Positions 55,280 to 64,000 of a stretch of DNA of 64,000 nt are shown here, piece by piece. A program made the position numbers and the translations under genes. This DNA is from Rhodopseudomonas rhenobacensis (GTDB taxonomy: Bacteria > Pseudomonadota > Alphaproteobacteria > Rhizobiales > Xanthobacteraceae): contig NZ_JACHIH010000003.1 in NCBI RefSeq assembly GCF_014203125.1, positions 245,732-309,731 on the forward strand, in the 5' to 3' direction. How positions within the stretch are numbered: the stretch's first letter is position 1; every line of letters starts with the position of its first letter. The notes under the pieces were generated by a model. That model was not told the DNA's origin, did no database searches, and saw only the letters and a list, made by a program, of their open reading frames with translations.

Positions 55280-55410
55280 CGGGCGAACCTCGGTCTTCAG
55301 TAACGGCGACAGGCTAGCAACGCCAGCGCGGGAGCCAAGGCCGCAATAAGGCGGGCGCCGCGGTTCCATCGCCGCGGTTGTCGCCCGGCTTCGGCCGCTT
55401 CGCCGCCGGC

Positions 55411-55430
55411 CTTTATAAGATTCCTATAAG
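55411..55430 (+). promoter_or_regulatory. TATAAG direct repeat upstream of kdp
   Basis: CTTTATAAGATTCCTATAAG holds two TATAAG units spaced 11 bases start to start, an AT-rich island in GC-rich DNA about 100 bases before the first kdp-linked ORF. It resembles the TTTATA-type half-sites described for KdpE and may overlap a -10 box. Confidence 0.35.
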
Positions 55431-55532
55431 TCCGCTGCCGCGGTCGCCTCGAAAACCTATGCGGCCAGGCGCACCTGATGACTCGGGCCGGGGTCTCATC
55501 CGGCCGAGGATCACCGCGCAACGGAGCATCTC

Positions 55533-55616
55533 ATGCTGGACATTCTCATGCTGGGCCTCGGGCTCGGATTTTTCGCGCTGTCGGTCGGCTACGCCTACGG
55601 CTGCGACCGGCTTTGA
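55533..55616 (+). CDS. Putative 27-residue membrane microprotein before kdpF
   Basis: ATG after ACGGAGCATCTC. One membrane span (LMLGLGLGFFALSVGYAY) ends in CDRL. It stops 11 bases before kdpF, and its GAGGAG-like end region serves as the kdpF RBS. The position and fit to the codon bias support a real gene, perhaps a second small Kdp-associated peptide. Confidence 0.5.
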   Translation: MLDILMLGLGLGFFALSVGYAYGCDRL

Positions 55617-55627
55617 GGAGCACACCC

Positions 55628-55717
55628 ATGACATTCGATCTCACACTCGCCGGCATCGTGACAGTCGGGCTGTTGATCTACCTGACCTACGCCTTGCTGC
55701 GGCCTGAGCGTTTCTGA
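55628..55717 (+). CDS. kdpF: K+-transporting ATPase small subunit KdpF
   Basis: 29 residues, the normal KdpF size. One membrane span ([18 protein letters not shown]) followed by RPERF, a typical KdpF end. It stabilises the KdpFABC complex. RBS GAGGAG. 13 bases before kdpA. Confidence 0.88.
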   Translation: MTFDLTLAGIVTVGLLIYLTYALLRPERF

Positions 55718-55730
55718 AGGGCTTACTATC

Positions 55731-57434
55731 ATGACAATCATCGGCTGGATTCAAATTGCATTGTATTGCGTCATCGTGGTCGCGCTGGTCAAGCCGCTCG
55801 GCTGGTACATGACGCGCGTCTTCACCGGCGAGTGGACGCCGCTGTCGCCGGTGCTGCGGCCGGTCGAGGCGGGGCTGTATTGGCTCGGCGGCGTCGATCC
55901 CAAGCGCGAGCAGCATTGGCTCACCTACACGGTGGCGATGCTGCTGTTCCACGTCGGCGGCTTTCTCATTCTCTACGGCGTGCTGCGGCTGCAGGCGATG
56001 TTGCCGTTCAATCCGCAGGAGCAGTCGGCGGTGGCGCCGGATCTGTCGTTCAACACCGCGATCAGCTTCCTCACCAACACCAATTGGCAGAACTACGGCG
56101 GCGAGAGCACGCTGTCCTATCTGTCGCAGATGCTCGGCCTGACGCACCAGAACTTCCTGTCGGCGGCGACCGGCATCGCCTTGGCGGTGGCGCTGATCCG
56201 CGGCTTCGCGCGCTCCTCGATGCGCACCATCGGCAATTTCTGGGTCGACGTCACCCGCTGCACGCTCTACGTGCTGCTGCCGATCTGCATCGTCTACGCG
56301 CTGTTCCTGGTGTCGCAGGGCATGCCGCAGACGCTGAGTGCTTATGTCGACGCCACCACGCTGGAAGGCGCCAAGCAAAGCATCGCGGTCGGCCCGGTGG
56401 CCTCGCAGGTCGCGATCAAGATGCTCGGCACCAATGGCGGCGGCTTCTTCAACGCCAACGCGTCGCACCCGTTCGAGAACCCGACCGCGCTGTCGAATTT
56501 CGTGCAGATGCTGTCGATCTTCGCGCTCGGCGCCGGCCTCACCAACGTGTTCGGCCGCATGGTCGGCAATCAGCGCCAGGGTTGGGCGATCCTCGGCGTG
56601 ATGGGCGTGCTGTTCATCGCCGGCGTGGCGATCACCTATTGGGCCGAGGCCAACGGCACCACCGGCCTCAACGCGCTGGGGCTCGCCGGCGGCAATATGG
56701 AAGGCAAGGAAGTCCGCTTCGGCATCGTCGCCTCCAGCCTGTTCGCGGTGATCACCACGGCCGCGTCGTGCGGCGCGGTCAATGCCATGCACGACTCGTT
56801 CACCGCGCTCGGCGGCATGATCCCGCTGATCAACATGCAGCTCGGCGAGATCATCGTCGGCGGCGTCGGCGCCGGGCTCTACGGCATGCTGCTGTTCGTG
56901 GTGCTGGCGATCTTCGTCGCAGGCTTAATGGTCGGCCGCACCCCGGAATATGTCGGCAAGAAGATCGAGGCTCGCGAGGTCAAGATGGCGATGCTGGCGA
57001 TCCTGGTGCTGCCGTTGATGTATCTCGGCTGGACCGCGGTCGCGGTGGTGCTGCCGCAGGCTGTGGCGTCGATCGCCAATCCCGGCCCGCACGGCTTCAG
57101 CGAGGTGCTGTACGCCTTCACCTCGGCGACGGGCAACAACGGCTCGGCGTTCGGCGGGCTCACCGGCAACACGCTGTTCTACAATCTGACGCTCGCGACC
57201 TCGATGTTCGTCGGCCGCTTCTTCATGATCGTGCCGGCGATGGCGCTGGCCGGATCGCTGGCGGCGAAGAAATCGATCCCGGCCTCGGCCGGCACGCTGC
57301 CGACCACCGGCGGGCTGTTCATCGGCCTGGTCGTCGGCGTCATCCTGATCATCGGCGGTCTCACCTTCTTCCCGGCGCTGGCGCTCGGCCCGATCGTCGA
57401 GCACCTCGCGATGACCGCCAACACCCTGTTCTGA
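55731..57434 (+). CDS. kdpA: K+-transporting ATPase subunit A
   Basis: 567 residues and about ten membrane helices. It is the K+ channel-like subunit. The four selectivity-filter repeats appear as [43 protein letters not shown], and [13 protein letters not shown]. Complete relative to the family. In the kdpFABCDE operon. Confidence 0.96.
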   Translation: MTIIGWIQIALYCVIVVALVKPLGWYMTRVFTGEWTPLSPVLRPVEAGLYWLGGVDPKREQHWLTYTVAMLLFHVGGFLILYGVLRLQAMLPFNPQEQSAVAPDLSFNTAISFLTNTNWQNYGGESTLSYLSQMLGLTHQNFLSAATGIALAVALIRGFARSSMRTIGNFWVDVTRCTLYVLLPICIVYALFLVSQGMPQTLSAYVDATTLEGAKQSIAVGPVASQVAIKMLGTNGGGFFNANASHPFENPTALSNFVQMLSIFALGAGLTNVFGRMVGNQRQGWAILGVMGVLFIAGVAITYWAEANGTTGLNALGLAGGNMEGKEVRFGIVASSLFAVITTAASCGAVNAMHDSFTALGGMIPLINMQLGEIIVGGVGAGLYGMLLFVVLAIFVAGLMVGRTPEYVGKKIEAREVKMAMLAILVLPLMYLGWTAVAVVLPQAVASIANPGPHGFSEVLYAFTSATGNNGSAFGGLTGNTLFYNLTLATSMFVGRFFMIVPAMALAGSLAAKKSIPASAGTLPTTGGLFIGLVVGVILIIGGLTFFPALALGPIVEHLAMTANTLF

Positions 57435-57458
57435 TCGACCACATTCGGAGTGACCTCA

Positions 57459-59576
57459 ATGGATAAAGTCAAAACCAGGAAGCGGGCCAGCCGCTCGGCG
57501 ATGTTCGATCCATCGATCGTGCTGCCGGCGGCCGGTCAGGCTTTCGTCAAGCTCGATCCGCGGCTGATGATCAAGAACCCGGTGATGTTCGTGGTCGAAG
57601 TGGTCGCGGCGCTGACCACGGTGATCTTCGCCAAGAACGTTGTGCAGGGTGGCGCCGATCTCGGCTTCACCTTCCAGATCATCCTGTGGCTGTGGTTCAC
57701 CGTGCTGTTCGCCAACTTCGCCGAAGCGGTCGCCGAAGGCCGCGGCAAGGCGCAGGCCGACACGTTGCGGCAGACCCGCTCCAACACCAAGGCCAAGCGG
57801 CTGTTGATCGAGGACAACTTCGAACTCTACGAAGGCGTCGCCGCCGACCAGCTCGAGCAGGGCGACCTGGTGCTGGTCGAAGCCGGCGATATCATTCCCG
57901 GCGACGGCGAAGTGATCCGCGGCGTGGCCTCGGTCAACGAGGCGGCGATCACCGGCGAATCCGCGCCGGTGATCCGGGAATCCGGCGGCGACCGTTCCGC
58001 GGTCACCGGCGGCACGCTGGTGATCTCGGATCGCATCGTGGTGCGGCTCACGGCGTCGAAGGGCACCTCGTTCCTCGACCGCATGATCAGCTTGATCGAA
58101 GGCGCGGCGCGGCAGAAGACGCCGAACGAGATCGCGCTGAACATTCTGCTGATCGGCCTCACCATCATCTTCATCTTCGCGACGGTGACGATCCCGAGCT
58201 ACGCCGCCTATGCGGGCGGTTCGATCTCGGTAGTGGTGCTGGTGGCGCTGTTCGTCACGCTGATCCCGACCACGATCGGCGCGCTGTTGTCGGCGATCGG
58301 CATCGCCGGCATGGACCGGCTGGTGCGCTTCAACGTGCTGGCGATGAGCGGCCGCGCGGTGGAAGCCGCCGGCGACGTCGATACTTTGCTGCTCGACAAG
58401 ACCGGCACCATCACGCTCGGCAATCGCGAGGCCACCGAATTTCGTCCGGTGCGCGGCGTCAGCGAACTGGAACTGGCCGACGCGGCGCAACTGGCCTCGC
58501 TTGCCGACGAGACGCCCGAAGGCCGCTCGATCGTGGTGCTGGCGAAGGAGAAGCACGGGCTGCGCAGCCGCGATATGGCCGAACTCAACGCCAGCTTCAT
58601 TCCGTTCACCGCGCAAACCCGGATGAGCGGCGTCGATGCCGGCGCGTCGTGGGTGCGCAAGGGCGCGGTCGATGCGATCCTCAACCATGTCGACGGCGGC
58701 GGTCGCCCGCGTCAGCTGGCCTCGGGCAACGCGGCGCGCGCGGTGGCGGCGATGTCGGAGCCGGCGCGGGAGATCTTCGCGATCGCCGATGAGGTCGCCA
58801 AGGCCGGCGGTACGCCTTTGGCTGTGGCCAAGGATGGCCGGCTGCTCGGCGTCGTCCACCTGAAGGACATCGTCAAGGGCGGCATCCGCGAGCGCTTCGC
58901 CGAATTGCGGCGGATGGGCATTCGCACGGTGATGATCACCGGCGACAATCCGATGACCGCGGCGGCGATCGCCGCCGAAGCCGGCGTCGACGACTTCCTG
59001 GCGCAGGCGACGCCGGAGGACAAATTGAAGCTGATCCGCGACGAACAGGCCAAAGGCAAACTTGTGGCAATGTGCGGCGACGGCACCAACGACGCCCCGG
59101 CGCTCGCCCAAGCCGACGTCGGCGTGGCGATGAACACCGGGACGCAAGCCGCGCGCGAAGCCGGCAACATGGTCGACCTCGATTCCAACCCGACCAAGCT
59201 GATCGAGGTGGTGGAGATCGGCAAACAATTGCTGATGACCCGCGGCGCGCTGACCACGTTCTCGATCGCCAACGACGTGGCGAAGTACTTCGCCATCATC
59301 CCGGCGATCTTCCTCGCCTTCTACCCGCAGCTGCAGGCGCTCAACGTCATGCAGCTCGCCAGCCCGCAAAGCGCGATCCTGTCGGCGATCATCTTCAACG
59401 CGCTGATCATCATCGCGCTGATCCCGCTGGCGCTGAAGGGCGTCGCCTATCGGGCGATCGGCGCCGGCGCATTGCTCCGCCGCAACCTGCTGGTCTACGG
59501 GCTCGGCGGCCTGATTATCCCGTTCATCGGCATCAAGGCGATCGACCTCGCGGTCACCGCTTTGCACCTGGTTTGA
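57459..59576 (+). CDS. kdpB: K+-transporting P-type ATPase catalytic subunit B
   Basis: 705 residues from ATG after CGGAGTGACCTCA (a GTG three codons earlier is possible). The phosphorylated Asp313 is in [18 protein letters not shown] in the actuator domain, the DxxK-type [16 protein letters not shown] hinge and [12 protein letters not shown] are all present. It hydrolyses ATP to drive K+ uptake. Confidence 0.96.
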   Translation: MDKVKTRKRASRSAMFDPSIVLPAAGQAFVKLDPRLMIKNPVMFVVEVVAALTTVIFAKNVVQGGADLGFTFQIILWLWFTVLFANFAEAVAEGRGKAQADTLRQTRSNTKAKRLLIEDNFELYEGVAADQLEQGDLVLVEAGDIIPGDGEVIRGVASVNEAAITGESAPVIRESGGDRSAVTGGTLVISDRIVVRLTASKGTSFLDRMISLIEGAARQKTPNEIALNILLIGLTIIFIFATVTIPSYAAYAGGSISVVVLVALFVTLIPTTIGALLSAIGIAGMDRLVRFNVLAMSGRAVEAAGDVDTLLLDKTGTITLGNREATEFRPVRGVSELELADAAQLASLADETPEGRSIVVLAKEKHGLRSRDMAELNASFIPFTAQTRMSGVDAGASWVRKGAVDAILNHVDGGGRPRQLASGNAARAVAAMSEPAREIFAIADEVAKAGGTPLAVAKDGRLLGVVHLKDIVKGGIRERFAELRRMGIRTVMITGDNPMTAAAIAAEAGVDDFLAQATPEDKLKLIRDEQAKGKLVAMCGDGTNDAPALAQADVGVAMNTGTQAAREAGNMVDLDSNPTKLIEVVEIGKQLLMTRGALTTFSIANDVAKYFAIIPAIFLAFYPQLQALNVMQLASPQSAILSAIIFNALIIIALIPLALKGVAYRAIGAGALLRRNLLVYGLGGLIIPFIGIKAIDLAVTALHLV

Positions 59577-59587
59577 GGAGACACGTC

Positions 59588-60187
59588 ATGTTGAAAGAAA
59601 TCCGTCCCGCCATCGTGCTGTTGCTCGCGCTGACGCTGCTCACCGGGCTCGCCTATCCGCTGGCGATGACTGCATTGGCCGGCGTGATCTTTCCGAAGCA
59701 GGCGCAAGGCAGCCTGATCGAGAAGGACGGCCAGGTGATCGGCTCGGCGCTGATCGGCCAGCAGTTCACCGAAGACAAGTATTTCCACGGCCGCCCCTCG
59801 GCGACCACGGCGGCCGACCCTGAAGATTCCAGCAAGACCGTGTCGGCGCCGTATAATGCGGTGAACTCCGCCGGCTCCAATCTCGGCCCGACCAACAAGG
59901 TGCTGATCGACCGCGTCACCGCGGACGTCGACAGGCTGAAGGCGGAAAATCCCTCCGCGCCGGTGCCGGTCGATCTGGTCACCACCTCGGCGAGCGGCCT
60001 CGACCCCGACATCTCGCCGGAGGCGGCGCTGTTCCAGGTGCCGCGCGTTGCGAAAGCGCGAGGCCTGTCCGAACAGCGGCTGCAGCAGCTGGTGCGCGAT
60101 CACAGCCAAGGCCGGCTCGCCGGGCTGCTCGGCGAGCCGCGGGTCAACGTGCTGGCGCTCAACCTGGCGCTCGACGCGGCGAAGTAG
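59588..60187 (+). CDS. kdpC: K+-transporting ATPase subunit C
   Basis: 199 residues. N-terminal membrane anchor ([19 protein letters not shown]), then the KdpC domain with [18 protein letters not shown] and [14 protein letters not shown], which are conserved. Start after TTTGAGGAGACACGTC. Confidence 0.95.
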   Translation: MLKEIRPAIVLLLALTLLTGLAYPLAMTALAGVIFPKQAQGSLIEKDGQVIGSALIGQQFTEDKYFHGRPSATTAADPEDSSKTVSAPYNAVNSAGSNLGPTNKVLIDRVTADVDRLKAENPSAPVPVDLVTTSASGLDPDISPEAALFQVPRVAKARGLSEQRLQQLVRDHSQGRLAGLLGEPRVNVLALNLALDAAK

Positions 60188-60228
60188 CGAAGACTAGGCC
60201 GGTCGCCGGGCAGAGGCTATGATGTCGT

Positions 60229-62952
60229 ATGGCCAATCACCGCCGCAACGCTGACCAACGACCCTCTCCGGAGGCGCTGCTCGAAACCGCGCGACGCGAG
60301 GACGAGCAGCGCGGCCGGCTGAAGATCTTCGTCGGCGCCGCCCCCGGCGTCGGCAAGACCTTCGAGATGCTGCAGAGCGCCCACGCCAAGCGCAAGGCCG
60401 GCGTCGACGTCGTGGTCGGCGTGGTCGAGACCCACGGCCGCGTCGAGACCGAGGCGCTGCTGGCCGGGCTCGAGGTGATCCCGCGGCGCCGGCTCGACTA
60501 CAAGGATCACGTGCTCGACGAGATGGATCTCGACGCGGTGATCGCGCGCCGGCCGCAACTGGTGCTGGTCGACGAATTGGCGCACAGCAACGCGCCCGGC
60601 AGCCGCCACCCCAAGCGCTATCTCGACGTCGAGGAACTGCTCCGCCACGGCATCGACGTCTATACCGCGGTGAATATCCAGCACATCGAAAGCCTCAACG
60701 ATGTGGTAGCGCAGATCACCCACGTCCGGGTGCGCGAGACCGTGCCGGATTCGATCTTCGACCGCGCCGACGCCATCGAACTGGTCGACCTCACCCCGGA
60801 CGATCTGATCCAGCGGTTGCGCGAGGGCAAGGTCTATGTGCCGAAGCAGGCCGAGCGCGCGCTGGAGCACTACTTCTCGCCGGGCAATCTGACCGCGCTG
60901 CGCGAATTGGCGCTGCGGCGCACCGCCGAGCGGGTCGACGAGCAACTGCTCACCCATATGCAGGCCAACGCGATCTCCGGGCCATGGGCGGCCGGCGAAC
61001 GGATCCTGGTCTGCATCAACGAGGACACCCGCTCCGCCGGGCTGGTGCGCTACACAAGGCGGCTGGCGGATCGGCTGCACGCGCCGTGGAGCGCGATCTG
61101 CGTCGAGACCAGGAGCGGCCAGCGGCTGACCGAGGTCGAGCGCGACCGGCTCGCCGACACCTTGCGGCTGGCGGAAACGCTGGGCGGCGAAGGGCTGACC
61201 ATTCCGGGCAGCGGCCGCCGCGTCGCCGACGACGTCATCAGCTTCGCGCATAACAACAACGTCACCCACATCGTGGTCGGCAAGTCGACCCGGTCGCTGT
61301 GGTTCGAGATGCTGCGCGGCTCGGTGGTGCACGATCTGATCCGCCGCGCCGGCAATATCAGCGTCCACGTCATCGCCGGCGAGGAACTCGCCGCCGATCC
61401 GGTGGCGCCGAAGACCGTGAAGACGCTGGAGCGCAGCGACGCGTTCGACCCAAAGCCCTATCTGATGGCGGTGCTGGTGGTCGGCGCCGCGCTCGGCCTC
61501 GCCATCCTGATCGAACCCACGTTGGGCCTGGTCAATGTCGATCTGGTGTTTCTCACCGCGGTGGTCGGCGTCGCGGTGCGCTACGGCCTCGTTCCGTCGG
61601 TGCTGGCCAGTGTCAGCGCCTCGCTGTGCTACAACTTCTTCTTCCTGCCGCCGGTCTATACCTTCACCATCGCCGAGCCGATCAACATTGCGGCGTTCTT
61701 CTTCTTCATGCTGATCGCGCTGCTGGTGTCGAACCTCGCGGGCCGGGTGCGCACCCAGGCGGTGTCGGCGATCGGCCGGGTGCGCACCACGGAATCGCTC
61801 TACGCCTTCAGCCGCAAGCTCGCCGGCACCGCGGCGCTCGACGACGTGCTGTGGGCCACCGCGTATCAGGCGGCGCTGATGCTGCACGTCCGCGTGGTGC
61901 TGCTGTTGCCGGAGGACGGCCGCATCGTGGTGAAGACCGGCTATCCGCCGGAGGATCAGCTCGACGACGCCGACCTCGCCGCGGCAAATTGGGCGTGGGC
62001 CAACGATCGCTCGGCAGGCCGCGGCTCCGATACACTGCCCGGCGCCAAGCGGCTGTTCCTGCCGATGCGCACCGGCCGCGGTCCGATCGGCGTGATCGGC
62101 ATCGACGACGACCGCAGCGGGCCGTTGCTGACGCCGGATCAGCGCCGGCTGCTCGACGCGCTGGTCGATCAGGGCGCGCTGGCGATCGAGCGGGTGCAAT
62201 TGGTGGAAGACATGGACCGGGTGAAACGCTCCGCGGAATCCGATCGGCTGCGCCAGGCGTTGCTGACCTCGATCTCGCACGACCTCAAGACGCCGCTCGC
62301 AGCCGTGCTCGGCGCCGCCTCGACGCTGCGCGATCTGTCGCCGAAACTGTCGGATGCCGAGCGCGCCGACCTGCTCGGCAGCATCGTCGAGGAGGCCGAG
62401 CGGCTCAATCGCTTCATCGCCAATCTTCTCGACATGACGCGGCTCGAGGCCGGCGCCGTGGTGCCGAACGCCGCGCTGCACGACGTCGGCGAGGTGGTCG
62501 GCAGCGCGTTGCGCCGCGCCGCGACGATTCTCGCGCATCACAAGGTGGAGCTCGACATTGCGCCCGAGCTGCCGATGCTGCAGATCGACGCCGTGTTGTT
62601 CGAACAGGCGATCTTCAATCTGTTGGACAATGCCGCCAAATATGCCCCCGACGGCACAACGATCACAGTGAGGGCCGCGCGCCACGGCGACGCCGTGCTG
62701 TTGCAGGTGCTTGACGAGGGCGAAGGCATTCCGCCGGAGGATCTGGAAACCGTGTTCGACAAATTCTATCGGGTGCGCAAAACCGATCAGGTGCGCGCCG
62801 GCACCGGGCTCGGCCTCGCCATCTCGCGCGGCTTCATCGAGGCCATGCAGGGCACCATGGCGGCGGCCAACCGCAGCGACCGCAGCGGCGCGGTGCTGAG
62901 CATCCGGCTGCCGGTGCCGCCGCCGCGCGCAGCATTGGACACCGCGGCATGA
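60229..62952 (+). CDS. kdpD: Osmosensitive K+ sensor histidine kinase KdpD
   Basis: 907 residues. N-terminal KdpD domain with Walker A GAAPGVGKT (residues 36-44) and DELAHSNAPGSRHPKR, then a USP-like domain (about 250-375), four membrane helices (about 405-515), a GAF-like region and the kinase core with His684 (SISHDLKTPLAA), NLLDNAAKYAP and GTGLGLAI. It controls kdp expression with KdpE in response to low K+. Confidence 0.95.
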   Translation: MANHRRNADQRPSPEALLETARREDEQRGRLKIFVGAAPGVGKTFEMLQSAHAKRKAGVDVVVGVVETHGRVETEALLAGLEVIPRRRLDYKDHVLDEMDLDAVIARRPQLVLVDELAHSNAPGSRHPKRYLDVEELLRHGIDVYTAVNIQHIESLNDVVAQITHVRVRETVPDSIFDRADAIELVDLTPDDLIQRLREGKVYVPKQAERALEHYFSPGNLTALRELALRRTAERVDEQLLTHMQANAISGPWAAGERILVCINEDTRSAGLVRYTRRLADRLHAPWSAICVETRSGQRLTEVERDRLADTLRLAETLGGEGLTIPGSGRRVADDVISFAHNNNVTHIVVGKSTRSLWFEMLRGSVVHDLIRRAGNISVHVIAGEELAADPVAPKTVKTLERSDAFDPKPYLMAVLVVGAALGLAILIEPTLGLVNVDLVFLTAVVGVAVRYGLVPSVLASVSASLCYNFFFLPPVYTFTIAEPINIAAFFFFMLIALLVSNLAGRVRTQAVSAIGRVRTTESLYAFSRKLAGTAALDDVLWATAYQAALMLHVRVVLLLPEDGRIVVKTGYPPEDQLDDADLAAANWAWANDRSAGRGSDTLPGAKRLFLPMRTGRGPIGVIGIDDDRSGPLLTPDQRRLLDALVDQGALAIERVQLVEDMDRVKRSAESDRLRQALLTSISHDLKTPLAAVLGAASTLRDLSPKLSDAERADLLGSIVEEAERLNRFIANLLDMTRLEAGAVVPNAALHDVGEVVGSALRRAATILAHHKVELDIAPELPMLQIDAVLFEQAIFNLLDNAAKYAPDGTTITVRAARHGDAVLLQVLDEGEGIPPEDLETVFDKFYRVRKTDQVRAGTGLGLAISRGFIEAMQGTMAAANRSDRSGAVLSIRLPVPPPRAALDTAA

Positions 62953-63638
62953 CCGGCGTTCCGATCAAGGTGCTGGTGATCGACGACGAGCCGCCGATCC
63001 GCAAATTGCTGCGGATGGGGCTCGGCACCCAGGGCTACGACATTCTCGAAGCCAGCAACGGCAAGATCGCGCTCGAATTACTGGCGCACCAGCCGGCCTT
63101 GATCATTCTCGATCTCGGCCTGCCGGACATTCAGGGCCACGAATTGCTGCGCATCATCCGCGCCCGCAACGCCCATGTCCCGGTCGTGGTGCTGTCGAGC
63201 CGCGGCGACGAGGCCGGCAAGGTGCAGGCGCTCGATCTCGGCGCCGACGACTATCTCACCAAGCCGTTCGGCATGGAGGAATTGCTGGCGCGGATGCGCG
63301 CAGCATTGCGCCATCAATTGCAGGTGCAGGGCGAACGCCCGGTGTTTCACGCAGGATCCCTCGCGGTCGATCTGGTGCGCCGGATCGTCAAGGTCGGCGA
63401 CAAGGATGTGAAGCTATCGCCGAAGGAATACGAGCTGCTGCGGGTGCTGGTGCAGCACGCCGGCAAGGTTTTGACGCATCGTTTTTTGCTGAAGGAATTA
63501 TGGGACGAACTCACCGACGCGCAATATCTGCGGGTCTATGTCCGGCAGCTGCGGCAGAAGATCGAACCCGATCCGGAGCGCCCGCAATTCCTGCTCACCG
63601 AGACCGGCATCGGCTATCGGCTGCGGGCACCGGATTAG
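62949..63638 (+). CDS. kdpE: OmpR-family response regulator KdpE
   Basis: 229 residues. Receiver with the acidic pair in IDDEPP, phospho-acceptor Asp55 in LIILDLGLPD and Lys in DYLTKPFG. The winged-helix C-terminal domain includes SPKEYELLRVLVQHAGKVLTHRFLLKELW and YVRQLRQKIEPDP. Overlaps kdpD by 4 bases. Last gene of the operon. Confidence 0.95.
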   Translation: MTGVPIKVLVIDDEPPIRKLLRMGLGTQGYDILEASNGKIALELLAHQPALIILDLGLPDIQGHELLRIIRARNAHVPVVVLSSRGDEAGKVQALDLGADDYLTKPFGMEELLARMRAALRHQLQVQGERPVFHAGSLAVDLVRRIVKVGDKDVKLSPKEYELLRVLVQHAGKVLTHRFLLKELWDELTDAQYLRVYVRQLRQKIEPDPERPQFLLTETGIGYRLRAPD

Positions 63639-63741
63639 TTTGGTTCGGGCATGACAGCTGTCGGTGGATCGGACGCCGGGAAATTGGTGGATCGGCGCGC
63701 CTGGAAATTCGTGGATCGGTGCGCCGGCAACATAACAAGCT

Positions 63742-63856
63742 GTCATTCCGGGGCGCGAGGGCGCCAGACCGAGCGAACCCGGAATCCAGTACTCACCGCC
63801 CTGGAATACTGGATTCCGGGTTCGCTCGCAGCTTCGCTGCTCGCGCCCCGGAATGA
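63742..63856. repeat. Palindromic intergenic repeat, family A copy 2
   Basis: About 115 bp. The centre is identical to copy 1 (GGAATCCAGTACTCACCGCC, TACTGGATTCCGGGTTCGCT), in the same orientation. The CAGCTTCGCTGC mini-hairpin is here in the right arm while in copy 1 it is in the left arm. It lies after kdpE and could serve as its transcription end. The last 140 bases of the window show no gene. Confidence 0.9.
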
Positions 63857-64000
63857 GTCATCCGTGAAGAACACATAAGTCGTTGAGCGAGAATCGGTTT
63901 TGTGCGGCTGCAAGTATAGATTTTTGCCGGTTTGGGCGGGTCTGACGCCGGTTTTCTGGCAAATTGATTTGGCGTTCTGATCGTGATTCCATCGCCCAGC

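Noticed and set aside
55766..57466. 566-residue frame in +2 register within kdpA
   Set aside because: Arg-rich out-of-frame shadow of kdpA; the kdpA frame carries all selectivity-filter motifs.
57456..59567. 703-residue open frame opposite kdpB
   Set aside because: Antisense shadow of kdpB, low-complexity His/Arg/Asp content and no RBS or family motif.
60217..62685. 822-residue open frame opposite kdpD
   Set aside because: It is antisense to a perfectly conserved kdpD, is rich in Arg/His/Gln without domains, and is a usual GC-rich shadow.

Overview
The window looks like chromosomal DNA of an alphaproteobacterium of the Bradyrhizobiaceae, most likely a Rhodopseudomonas palustris-type phototroph. 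The reasons are the high GC content, GC-rich third positions, family-typical intergenic palindromes and gene content: a malonate decarboxylase operon, FNR/FixK/AadR-type boxes, Kdp, DUF3618 stress proteins and a formate hydrogenlyase. This assignment is inference from sequence character and gene content; no database search was possible.

Layout: (1) 0-3.2 kb: the 3' end of a hybrid histidine kinase, two palindromic repeats, and an acyl-CoA ligase-like gene. (2) 3.4-8.5 kb: an envelope/stress cassette of DUF3618-like helical membrane proteins, a Holin-X-like protein, a 50-residue hydrophilic protein, a YihY/BrkB membrane protein and a thioredoxin-reductase-like flavoprotein. (3) 8.8-21.2 kb: a malonate utilisation region. 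Two tandem LysR genes diverge from mdcABCDE-G-H-F, followed by an MFS carrier, two small unknown genes and a malate dehydrogenase. (4) 21.2-26.5 kb: a soluble MgtE-N/CBS protein, a hydroxyisobutyrate-dehydrogenase-like enzyme divergent from a LysR gene, and a chemoreceptor.

(5) 26.7-53.7 kb: the centrepiece, a nearly self-contained formate hydrogenlyase (FHL) locus of the Hyf (group 4a) type. Leftward run hydN-fdhF-hypA. Rightward run hyfA-B-C-D-E-F-G-H-I-hycH-hycI-focA, then moaA, a HupK-like gene and fdhD, then hypC, a LysR gene, hypB, hypC2, hypD and hypE. These meet a convergent mogA-hypF pair. Formate would enter or leave through the FNT channel and be oxidised by a cysteine (not selenocysteine) molybdenum formate dehydrogenase. 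Electrons would pass through HydN/HyfA and HyfH to the HyfG/HyfI [NiFe] centre, anchored on the membrane arm HyfBCDEF. HypABCDEF, HycH and HycI would mature the hydrogenase, and MoaA, MogA and FdhD the formate dehydrogenase. The divergent intergenic region carries overlapping sigma-54-like promoters and an FNR-type box, and the hypC promoter region carries a perfect FNR-type box. No FhlA/HyfR activator is encoded here.

(6) 54-64 kb: small and unknown genes, a YchJ-like protein, then a complete kdpFABCDE potassium-uptake operon preceded by a 27-residue membrane ORF. The window ends with a second copy of the palindrome seen at its start.
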